Shown here: positions 42,192 through 49,979 of the stretch, in pieces
Numbering within the stretch: position 1 is the first letter of the stretch
Layout of the letters: each line of letters opens with the position of its first letter
Assembly (NCBI GenBank): GCA_000174895.1
Contig: ACOK01000117.1
Span: 1-64,000 of the forward strand
Direction: 5' to 3'
DNA length: 64,000 nt
From: Ruminococcus flavefaciens FD-1
GTDB taxonomy: Bacteria; Bacillota; Clostridia; Oscillospirales; Ruminococcaceae
Program-made: the position numbers and the translations under genes
Notes under the pieces: generated by a model
What the model saw: only the letters and a program-made list of their open reading frames with translations
What the model was told of the DNA's origin: nothing
Databases searched by the model: none

Positions 42192-44635
42192 TGCCTCTTA
42201 TTGCGGAGATCGCCGTCAGCGGAACTGCATATTCTTTTGATATGCTGTTCAGCTATTCGGTGCCCGACAATATAAAGGCGAAGGTCGGCTGCCGTGTGCT
42301 TGTCCCTTTCGGACGAGGCAACAAGCGGCGTATCGGCGTTATCATGAAGCTTTCTCAGAATAGCGGCAAGAAGCTGAAAGCTATCGTTTCTCAGGTGGAT
42401 GATGAGCCTGTTGTATCCGATGAACTGCTTCAGCTCGCCCTGTATCTGAGGGAGAACACTTACTGTACCTACTATGACGCTGTCAGGATAATGCTTCCTC
42501 CTGCCATGAGCGTGAGGGCAAAGGAAAGGTTTACATTAGTGAAAAATTTCACAGACTTTTCTGCGCTTTCAGATGAAGCCCATGAACTGCTGGAGAAGCT
42601 GAAAGAAATTCCCGACAACAAGTCGCTGAATGAAGTGCTGGAGAATTACATCCTTGAAAACGGCAGGAGACTGCCCGATGAACTCTGTGATGCAGGGGCG
42701 ATGGATTCCGATAATATCTTCAGACAGGCTGTAGGCGATGCCGCAGTCAGAATGGTGCGGCTTTCAGATAAGTATCTCAGCGAACCCGAAAGCTTCGACC
42801 TTACACCAAAACAGAAGATAGTTGCGGATTTTTTGTCGGAGTACGGCGCTGCGGCTGAGAAGGAAGCTGCATATATGTGCGGCGTCACTCAGGCTGTGGT
42901 CAAGCGCCTTATTGCAGGAGGAGCTGCCGCTGAATACGACATGGAGGTATTCCGCCATGTTGAAGACGGCTCCGAGGAAAAATGTGACCCCGACGAAATA
43001 GTTCTCTCCGACGAACAGCAGTCCGCTCATGACGCTGTGCTTTCTGCTCTCTTTGACAGGAAAGCGGCAGCTTTTCTGCTGCATGGCGTTACGGGAAGCG
43101 GCAAGACCTCCGTCTTCGAGAAGCTTATATCCGATACAGTTAAAATGGGAAGGCAGGCTATGCTGCTCATCCCCGAAATAGGCCTTACTCCTCAGATACT
43201 CCGCAGATTCCGCTCGCTTTTCGGTGAGAGAGTTGCTGTTATCCACAGCGGACTTTCACAGGGGCAGCGTCTGGACGAGTACAAGAGGATAAAGAACGGC
43301 AGCGCCGATATAGTCATCGGCACAAGAAGTGCGGTGTTTGCACCTCTTGATAATATCGGCATAATCATTGTCGATGAGGAAGGCGAGCGCTCTTACAAAT
43401 CCGACAGCTCGCCGAGATACATGACCCATGATATCGCAAGGCATCGCTGCGGCTATCACAAGGCGGTGCTTCTGCTGGCATCGGCTACTCCCTCGGTGGA
43501 GAGCTACTATCTGGCGGAAAAAGGCGTGTACAGACTGCTGGAGATGAATAAACGCTACAGCACTTCGCCTCTGCCTGAGGTAAGCATAGTCGATATGAAT
43601 CTGGAGCGTGAGGACGGCAACAGAACGGAATTCAGCCGTAAGCTGGCTGAGGAGCTGAGCCGGAATCTGGCAAATGGCGAGCAGTCCATACTTCTGCTCA
43701 ATCGCCGTGGCTACCATACGGTCATAAGCTGCTGCGACTGCTATCAGCCCGTATACTGCCCCAATTGTTCCGTACCGCTTACATACCACAAGAAAAACGA
43801 CAAGCTGATGTGCCACTACTGCGGCTACGTCAGCGAGAGAATAACGGTCTGCCCAAGCTGCGGCTCGGAAAGACTGAGGAATATGGGATTCGGCACTCAG
43901 AAGCTGGAGGAGGAACTTGCGGTATATTTCCCGCAGGCAAGAGTCCTGCGTATGGACGCTGATACCACTTTTTCCCGATATTCCTACGAAAAGAACTTCG
44001 CAGACTTCCGTGACGGGAAGTATGACATAATGATAGGCACTCAGATGATAGGCAAGGGGCTTGATTTCCCCGATGTTACGCTGGTCGGAGTGCTTTCCGT
44101 CGATAAAGCCCTGTTTGCAGGGGATTTCCGGAGCTATGAACGCACCTTCTCACTTATCACTCAGGTAGTGGGACGAAGCGGACGTGGCGAAAGGCAGGGA
44201 AGGGCGATACTTCAGACTTTCATGCCCGAGCATTACATAATGAATCTGGCTGCGGCTCAGGACTACAAGGGCTTCTACAACGAAGAAATTGCTATCCGCC
44301 GTGCTATGATATTTCCGCCTGTCTGCGATATGGCGGTGTTCTGCTTTGCGGCAAACGATGAAGTGTCCGTTCAGAAAGGCGCAGACGCTGTACTCGCCCT
44401 GATGAAGGAAAAACTGGACAGGATGCAGCCGAAAACTCCTATTCGTGTGCTTGGCCCGGTAAGAGCCTCATACGGGAGAATAAACGGCAAATTCCGATAC
44501 AGAATAATAATGAAATGCAAAAATAACGCCGAGATACGTGGTTTCATCAGTTCGCTGCTGACGGAAGCAGCCGACCTGAAAGACATGAAAGGCGTTTCCC
44601 TGTACGCTGATATGAACGGCGATGTCGGGGTATGA
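42191..44635 (+). CDS. priA: Primosomal protein N', replication restart helicase
   Basis: An 814-residue helicase that reloads the replisome at stalled forks. N-terminal DNA-binding domain (VLVPFGRGNKRRIGVIM), Walker A GVTGSGKT (299-306), the zinc-binding insertion with eight Cys (CCDCYQPVYCPNC, CHYCGYVSE, CPSCGSERL), and helicase motif QVVGRSGRGERQG. The Walker B box reads DEEG (395-398) where PriA normally has DEEH. It has no separate ribosome site: its ATG overlaps the rpoZ stop (TAATG), so translation is coupled. Confidence 0.95.
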   Translation: MPLIAEIAVSGTAYSFDMLFSYSVPDNIKAKVGCRVLVPFGRGNKRRIGVIMKLSQNSGKKLKAIVSQVDDEPVVSDELLQLALYLRENTYCTYYDAVRIMLPPAMSVRAKERFTLVKNFTDFSALSDEAHELLEKLKEIPDNKSLNEVLENYILENGRRLPDELCDAGAMDSDNIFRQAVGDAAVRMVRLSDKYLSEPESFDLTPKQKIVADFLSEYGAAAEKEAAYMCGVTQAVVKRLIAGGAAAEYDMEVFRHVEDGSEEKCDPDEIVLSDEQQSAHDAVLSALFDRKAAAFLLHGVTGSGKTSVFEKLISDTVKMGRQAMLLIPEIGLTPQILRRFRSLFGERVAVIHSGLSQGQRLDEYKRIKNGSADIVIGTRSAVFAPLDNIGIIIVDEEGERSYKSDSSPRYMTHDIARHRCGYHKAVLLLASATPSVESYYLAEKGVYRLLEMNKRYSTSPLPEVSIVDMNLEREDGNRTEFSRKLAEELSRNLANGEQSILLLNRRGYHTVISCCDCYQPVYCPNCSVPLTYHKKNDKLMCHYCGYVSERITVCPSCGSERLRNMGFGTQKLEEELAVYFPQARVLRMDADTTFSRYSYEKNFADFRDGKYDIMIGTQMIGKGLDFPDVTLVGVLSVDKALFAGDFRSYERTFSLITQVVGRSGRGERQGRAILQTFMPEHYIMNLAAAQDYKGFYNEEIAIRRAMIFPPVCDMAVFCFAANDEVSVQKGADAVLALMKEKLDRMQPKTPIRVLGPVRASYGRINGKFRYRIIMKCKNNAEIRGFISSLLTEAADLKDMKGVSLYADMNGDVGV

Positions 44636-44657
44636 TAAATGTGAAAGGAAGAGCTAA

Positions 44658-45119
44658 ATGGCACTTAGAAAAATTCTGACTGACAAAGACGAAAGCCTTC
44701 ACAAGGTTTGCAAGCCTGTTGATAAATTCGACGAAAAGCTGGCTGTACTCCTTGATGATATGCATGAGACTCTCGACAAGGCTCAGGGCCTCGGACTGGC
44801 AGCTCCTCAGATAGGACTGTGCAGAAGAATATTCATCATGCACCTTGAGGAGGGCAGCTTCGAGTGCATCAATCCCGAAGTAACACAGAAGGAAGGCAAG
44901 CAGAGAGTGCAGGAAGGCTGCCTCTCATGCCCGAATGTATGGGGATATGTTACACGTCCTATGAAATGCCATCTGAAGGCTCAGGACAGAAACGGCAACT
45001 GGTTCGAGAGAGATTTTGAAGGCCTCGGAGCTCAGTGCACCTGCCACGAAAATGACCATCTCGACGGCCATGTATTTACTGAAATAGTCGAGGAATTCTT
45101 CGTTCCCGAGGAGGAATGA
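44658..45119 (+). CDS. def: Peptide deformylase
   Basis: A 153-residue metalloenzyme removing the formyl group from new proteins. Motif 1 GLGLAAPQIG, motif 2 EGCLSCP and motif 3 HENDHLDG are present, with the Cys and two His that hold the metal and the catalytic Glu. AAAGGAAGAG precedes the ATG. It stands one base before fmt, which adds the formyl group to initiator tRNA, the usual pairing. Confidence 0.96.
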   Translation: MALRKILTDKDESLHKVCKPVDKFDEKLAVLLDDMHETLDKAQGLGLAAPQIGLCRRIFIMHLEEGSFECINPEVTQKEGKQRVQEGCLSCPNVWGYVTRPMKCHLKAQDRNGNWFERDFEGLGAQCTCHENDHLDGHVFTEIVEEFFVPEEE

Positions 45120-45120
45120 C

Positions 45121-46062
45121 ATGAAAATAGTATTTATGGGCAGCCCTGAATTTTCGGTTCCCTGCCTCAAAGTGCTGGCTGAGAGCAAGCACGAAGTAGC
45201 GGCTGTATTCACTCAGCCCGACAAGGCAAGAGGCAGACGAGGCAATCAGCTTGTGCCGACTGCGGTAAAGGCTGCGGCTCTTGAGTACGGCTATCAGGTG
45301 TATCAGCCCCTTTCTCTGAGAAAGGGCGAGGATGCCGAGACTTCCATGCAGGTGCTGAGAGACATCGCTCCCGACCTTATAGTAGTTACCGCTTACGGAC
45401 AGATACTGCCGAAAGAGGTGCTTGAACTGCCGAAATACGGCTGTATAAACATTCACGCTTCACTTCTCCCGAAGTACAGGGGAGCGGCTCCCATTAACTG
45501 GGTCATCCTCAACGGTGAGACAGAAACGGGCGTAACTTCAATGCAGATGGGCGAAGGTCTTGACACAGGCGATATGCTCATTAAGAGATCCACAAAAATA
45601 GGCGAAAACGAGACCTATGAGGAGCTCTATGCGAGACTGGCTGTCATGGGCGGCGAGGTGCTTGCAGAGACTCTCGAAGCTGTTGAGAACGGTACTCTTT
45701 CTCCCGAAAAGCAGGATGATTCACTGTCTTGCTATTCACCTATGATACAGAAGGAAATGAGCGCTCTGGACTTCTCGAAAACTGCCGCAGAGGTGCACAA
45801 TACCATCCGTGGCGTTACAGGATTCACAATGCTGGACGGCAAGAGACTGAAGGTGTTCAGATCTGAGATTTCGGACAATATTGCTCCCGATGCAGAGAAC
45901 GGCTCTATAGTCGATGAGAAGCGTTTCGCTGTGAAATGCGGCGACGGTAAAGCTGTTGTATTTACCGAAGTTCAGCCCGAAGGCAAAAAGCGAATGGCTG
46001 CTGAGGATTTCCTCAGAGGCAAAAAGCTCGTAAAGGGCGAAATACTTGGAGGAACCAAATGA
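45121..46062 (+). CDS. fmt: Methionyl-tRNA formyltransferase
   Basis: A 313-residue enzyme formylating Met-tRNA for initiation. MGSPEFSVPCL at the N-terminus, the catalytic NIHASLLPKYRGAAPI and the GLDTGDML segments are diagnostic; the C-terminal OB-like domain (GKRLKVFRSE) completes the normal length. GAGGAGG within the end of def precedes the ATG. It overlaps the next gene by four bases (ATGA). Confidence 0.96.
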   Translation: MKIVFMGSPEFSVPCLKVLAESKHEVAAVFTQPDKARGRRGNQLVPTAVKAAALEYGYQVYQPLSLRKGEDAETSMQVLRDIAPDLIVVTAYGQILPKEVLELPKYGCINIHASLLPKYRGAAPINWVILNGETETGVTSMQMGEGLDTGDMLIKRSTKIGENETYEELYARLAVMGGEVLAETLEAVENGTLSPEKQDDSLSCYSPMIQKEMSALDFSKTAAEVHNTIRGVTGFTMLDGKRLKVFRSEISDNIAPDAENGSIVDEKRFAVKCGDGKAVVFTEVQPEGKKRMAAEDFLRGKKLVKGEILGGTK

Positions 46063-46748
46063 ACCCTAACTACACATATGTCATAACATTTATAATAATG
46101 CTCATTCTCCCTATTCTTGCGGAGATCTACGTTACAGTCACTTTCAAGAAATACAACATGGTGCGCAATTCAAGAGGTCTTACTTCCGACAGAGTCGCAC
46201 GTATGATACTGGACAGCAACGGACTTTTCGACACAAAGGTGGAATTTATCAGCGGCACCCTCAGCGATCACTACGACCCGAGGGCAAATGTGGTGCGTCT
46301 TTCAAATTCCACTTACGGACAGATCTCCGTAGCCGCTATCGGTGTAGCTGCACATGAGTGCGGCCATGCCTGCCAGCACGCTGAAAGATATCTGCCGATA
46401 CGCCTGAGAACAGCCATCGTACCTGTTACAAACATCTGTTCAAGGCTGTGGTATCTGGTGTTCCTGGGAGGTGTGCTCCTCAGCAATATGACCATCGGAA
46501 CCAACCTTATCTTTGTTTCTATCGCCATGTTCGCAGCAGTTGTGCTGTTTCAGCTCATCACTCTCCCCACTGAGATAAACGCCAGCAGAAGAGCGATGGC
46601 TACCCTTGAAAGAGACGGCATTCTTGAAGCTGATGAGCTTCCCAAGGCAAGAAAGGTACTGACCGCAGCAGCGCTCACATACGTTGCAGGCCTTATAGTA
46701 TCTATCATGCAGCTGCTCCGTCTTCTTGCTCCTTTCAGGAGAAGATGA
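46059..46748 (+). CDS. YugP-type neutral zinc metallopeptidase
   Basis: A 229-residue membrane protein of the YugP family. N-terminal helix (YVITFIIMLILPILA), zinc motif HECGH within AAHECGHACQH, the preceding SDHYDPRANVVRLS, and two or three more helices including VSIAMFAAVVLFQLI. Family members are predicted membrane proteases; no substrate is known. TGGAGGA precedes the ATG, which overlaps the fmt stop (ATGA), and it overlaps or abuts rsmB at its end. Confidence 0.92.
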   Translation: MNPNYTYVITFIIMLILPILAEIYVTVTFKKYNMVRNSRGLTSDRVARMILDSNGLFDTKVEFISGTLSDHYDPRANVVRLSNSTYGQISVAAIGVAAHECGHACQHAERYLPIRLRTAIVPVTNICSRLWYLVFLGGVLLSNMTIGTNLIFVSIAMFAAVVLFQLITLPTEINASRRAMATLERDGILEADELPKARKVLTAAALTYVAGLIVSIMQLLRLLAPFRRR

Positions 46749-48079
46749 TGGCTGATCCGAGATATACCGCTGTCAAGCTCCTGGACAAGACGTTCAGGAG
46801 CGGCAGCTATTCAAATATACAGCTTGACGCAGGACTGAAAAACTCAGACCTCTCGCCGCAGGATAAGCGATTCTGTACGGCTCTTTACTATGGAGTCATC
46901 GAGAGGAAGATCACTCTCGACCATATTCTGACAGGGCTTTCATCCCGCCCGCTGAGCAAGCTGGACAGCATAATTATAACTATATTGCGGTGCGGTATCT
47001 ACCAGTTACTCTACATGGAAAACGTCCCCGACAACGCTGCTGTAAACGAGAGCGTCAAGCTTGCCAAGAAGTTCGGCAAGACCAGCGCTTCGGGAATGGT
47101 CAATGCGGTTCTCAGGAACTTTATCAGAAAGGGCAAAAAGTATGATATGTCAAAGAACGAAATAGAGCGTATGTCTGTGGAATACTCAATACCTGCCGAG
47201 CTGATAGAGAGCGTTGTGAATGACTACGGCATGGAGAATGCAAAAGACCTTTTTGTGGATTCTCTCGGTGAAGCTCCTACTTTCATCCGTGTCAACAATA
47301 TCGGTGATGACGAAGCTGACGAGGACAGGGAATTTCTTGAAAAGTGGGGCGACAGATCATTTTTTGAGAAGTCTCCTCTCCTGCCTCATTGCTACAAGGT
47401 CAATGACAAGGTTGGTTTGTACAATCTGGAAAGCAACGATATGTTCATTATGGGTCTTTTCCATGTGCAGGATCTGGCATCGCAGCTTTGCTGTGCAGCT
47501 GTTGCACCAACGGAAAATGACATAGTTCTCGATATGTGCGCCGCCCCCGGAGGAAAGACTTTTACTATGGCGGAGATGATGGACGGCAAAGGACAGATAT
47601 ATGCTTTTGACCTCCATAAGCACCGTGTGGGATTGATAGAGGAAGGCGCAGCACGTCTTGAACTAAGTAATGTCAAAGCTGAGGCAAGGGATGCGACGAA
47701 GTATTACGATGACATCCCGAAAGCCACGAAGATACTCTGTGATGTGCCCTGTTCGGGCTACGGAGTCATCAGGAAAAAGCCTGAGATACGCTATAAGAGC
47801 ATTTCGGACTTCGAGCGCCTGCCTGAGATACAGTACAAAATTGCCGAGAATGCGCTGAATTATCTGGCTGACGGCGGCGAGATGGTCTATTCCACCTGCA
47901 CTGTACGCAAGGCAGAAAATGAAGATGTGGTGCAGAGACTTCTGGCAAATCATCCCGAACTCGAACTTGCGGAGCTTCCTCAGCCGCTGGGAAGCGTGTT
48001 CAGCGGAGGCATGGCGGCTATTTTCCCGCATCATTTCGGAAGTGACGGATTCTTTATAGCGAAACTGCGCAGGAAGTAA
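46748..48079 (+). CDS. rsmB: 16S rRNA m5C967 methyltransferase
   Basis: A 443-residue enzyme methylating C967 of 16S rRNA with SAM. The N-terminal NusB-like domain (ALYYGVIERKITLDHIL, NAAVNESVKLAKKFG) is followed by the methyltransferase domain with CAAPGGKT for SAM, catalytic DVPCSG and the STCTVRKAEN second Cys. Two ATGs stand in tandem; the second (46748) is six bases from AGGAG and overlaps the previous stop by one base, so I use it. Confidence 0.93.
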   Translation: MADPRYTAVKLLDKTFRSGSYSNIQLDAGLKNSDLSPQDKRFCTALYYGVIERKITLDHILTGLSSRPLSKLDSIIITILRCGIYQLLYMENVPDNAAVNESVKLAKKFGKTSASGMVNAVLRNFIRKGKKYDMSKNEIERMSVEYSIPAELIESVVNDYGMENAKDLFVDSLGEAPTFIRVNNIGDDEADEDREFLEKWGDRSFFEKSPLLPHCYKVNDKVGLYNLESNDMFIMGLFHVQDLASQLCCAAVAPTENDIVLDMCAAPGGKTFTMAEMMDGKGQIYAFDLHKHRVGLIEEGAARLELSNVKAEARDATKYYDDIPKATKILCDVPCSGYGVIRKKPEIRYKSISDFERLPEIQYKIAENALNYLADGGEMVYSTCTVRKAENEDVVQRLLANHPELELAELPQPLGSVFSGGMAAIFPHHFGSDGFFIAKLRRK

Positions 48080-48163
48080 TTCTGAATCAGGAATGCGGAA
48101 TTATTATTTTTTAATCCGTCCACGGAGTGGACACCGCAATTCCGAATTACGAATTATGAATTG
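48079..48163. repeat. AT-rich foldback element, copy 1
   Basis: Palindromic arrangement of AATGCGGAATT and AATTCCGAATTACGAATTATGAATT on either side of GTCCAC-GGA-GTGGAC. It fills the gap between rsmB and rlmN and ends just before the rlmN ribosome site. Copies 2 and 3 are at 59136 and 62018. Confidence 0.7.
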
Positions 48164-48181
48164 ATAGAAAGGGGTGAGCGG

Positions 48182-49240
48182 TTGGAAAAAATCGACATTC
48201 TCAGCCTCAGTCTGACTGAACTGGAAAATGTTTTAACTGAACTTGGAGAGAAAAAATTCAGGGCAAAACAGATCTTTCAGTGGCTTCATGTAAAAAGAGT
48301 CACCGATTTTGATAAAATGACTGATATATCTGTCCAATTGAGAACGGTCCTGAAAGAAAAATTTTGTATAAATGGACTATTTGTAGAAAAAAAGCTTGAA
48401 TCTTGTATGGATAATACTGTAAAATATCTGTATAGGCTTTCTGACGGGAACTTTGTCGAGACTGTTCTTATGGAGTACAACTACGGCCACAGCATTTGTG
48501 TCTCCACTCAGGTGGGGTGCAAAATGGGCTGCCGTTTCTGTGCCTCAGCTATTGCAGGTTATGTCAGAGACCTTGAGCCGTCCGAGATACTCATGCAGAT
48601 CTATGAGACTGAAAGAGATTCGGGCGTCCGTGTTTCGGGCGTGGTGCTCATGGGCATAGGCGAGCCTCTCGATAACTATGACAACGTTGTGAGATTCCTC
48701 AGCCTCCTCTCCGACAAGAACGGCAATAATATGAGCCTCAGACACGTATCACTGTCTACCTGCGGTATAGTTCCGAGGATCTATGATCTGGCAAAGCTCC
48801 GGCTGGGCGTTACCCTGTGCGTATCGCTTCACTGCCCCGACAATGAGGGCAGAAGCAAGATAATGCCCGTTAACAACAAGTATGACATAGACAGCCTTAT
48901 CACGGCCTGCAAAGATTATATAGACGCAACAGGCCGCCGCATCACCTTTGAATATGCCGTTATCGACGGAGTCAACTCCACCGATGCCGACGCCGACAAG
49001 CTGGCTGACCTTCTTCGTGGCATCAACTGCCATGTGAACCTGATACCCGTTAACAAGGTTAAGGAGAGGAACTACAGAACAGCCCGTTCAGGCGTTGCCG
49101 ATTTCGCTAAGCGGCTCGGCAAAAGAGGCATCAACGCCACTGTGAGAAGAACTCTCGGAAGCGATATCGAAGCTGCCTGCGGACAGCTGAGACGGGATGC
49201 GGCAAAAAGCAGTGAGAAGAACGGAGGTGCGGACGCTTGA
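48182..49240 (+). CDS. rlmN: 23S rRNA A2503 / tRNA A37 methyltransferase, radical SAM
   Basis: A 352-residue radical SAM enzyme making 2-methyladenosine in 23S rRNA and some tRNAs. Iron-sulfur motif C113-x3-C117-x2-C120 (CKMGCRFC), the GIGEPLDNYDN segment and the C-terminal TVRRTLGSDIEAACGQL with the second methyl-carrying Cys. The start is TTG at 48182 after AAAGGGGTG; an in-frame TTG seven codons earlier lies in the repeat. Its last bases overlap the prpC start. Confidence 0.94.
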   Translation: MEKIDILSLSLTELENVLTELGEKKFRAKQIFQWLHVKRVTDFDKMTDISVQLRTVLKEKFCINGLFVEKKLESCMDNTVKYLYRLSDGNFVETVLMEYNYGHSICVSTQVGCKMGCRFCASAIAGYVRDLEPSEILMQIYETERDSGVRVSGVVLMGIGEPLDNYDNVVRFLSLLSDKNGNNMSLRHVSLSTCGIVPRIYDLAKLRLGVTLCVSLHCPDNEGRSKIMPVNNKYDIDSLITACKDYIDATGRRITFEYAVIDGVNSTDADADKLADLLRGINCHVNLIPVNKVKERNYRTARSGVADFAKRLGKRGINATVRRTLGSDIEAACGQLRRDAAKSSEKNGGADA

Positions 49241-49962
49241 GATACCGTTTCGGTACGGATATCGGTCTGGCACGTGATGAAAATCAGGATTCGGTCAGAT
49301 GCGAATATTTCGGCCACAATATACTCGCTGTCGTGTGCGACGGCATGGGCGGCGAAAGAGCAGGCAAAGAAGCAAGCTCCATCGCTGTTGAGGAATTCTT
49401 CCAGCGGTTCTCAGCAGGTTATTCCGAAAGACTGAATGATGAGGAGATAAGGACCCTTCTCATTTCTTCTGTCTCAGCCGCTAATTCCGTTATATACACA
49501 AGGGCAAGGTTCGATTTCAAGAACTTCGGCATGGGTACTACCTGCGTCGCAGCCTTTGTCGGCAAGAACTCCGCTGTTATAGCCAATGTGGGCGACAGCA
49601 GAGCTTACCTCATCACAAATGACGGCCTCGTTCAGATAACCGAGGACCACAACTACGCAATGGATCTCTACAAGCACGGTAAGATCACCGAGGAAGAGAT
49701 CGAAACTCACCCTCAGAAGCATATGCTCGTGAAGGCTGTCGGTGTAGAAAAGACAGTCTCTGCGGATACTTTTGTATTTGACTATGAGGATAAGATCAGT
49801 CTGCTGCTCTGCTCCGACGGCCTTTCGGGCTATTGCAGCGACGATGAAATATATGACGTCATCATGCGCTCTACCTTCGATGACGTTGCAGACGAACTTA
49901 TTACTTTAGCTCTCAGCAAGGGCGGCCGTGACAATATAACTGTTGCGGTAATTTCTGACTAA
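49237..49962 (+). CDS. prpC: PP2C-type Ser/Thr protein phosphatase
   Basis: A 241-residue metal-dependent phosphatase opposing the PASTA kinase. Conserved PP2C motifs: TDIGLARDENQDS, VCDGMGGERAGKEAS, NVGDSRAYLI, LLCSDGLSGY and GGRDNITVAV, holding the metal-binding Asp residues. The start is TTG at 49237, seven bases after GGAGGTG and overlapping the rlmN stop by four bases. It is followed at 17 bp by prkC, as in Bacillus. Confidence 0.95.
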   Translation: MRYRFGTDIGLARDENQDSVRCEYFGHNILAVVCDGMGGERAGKEASSIAVEEFFQRFSAGYSERLNDEEIRTLLISSVSAANSVIYTRARFDFKNFGMGTTCVAAFVGKNSAVIANVGDSRAYLITNDGLVQITEDHNYAMDLYKHGKITEEEIETHPQKHMLVKAVGVEKTVSADTFVFDYEDKISLLLCSDGLSGYCSDDEIYDVIMRSTFDDVADELITLALSKGGRDNITVAVISD

Positions 49963-49979
49963 ACGCAGGAGGAAAGGAT

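Noticed and set aside
43256..43816. 186-codon minus-strand ORF inside priA
   Set aside because: Antisense shadow of the helicase core with no ribosome site.
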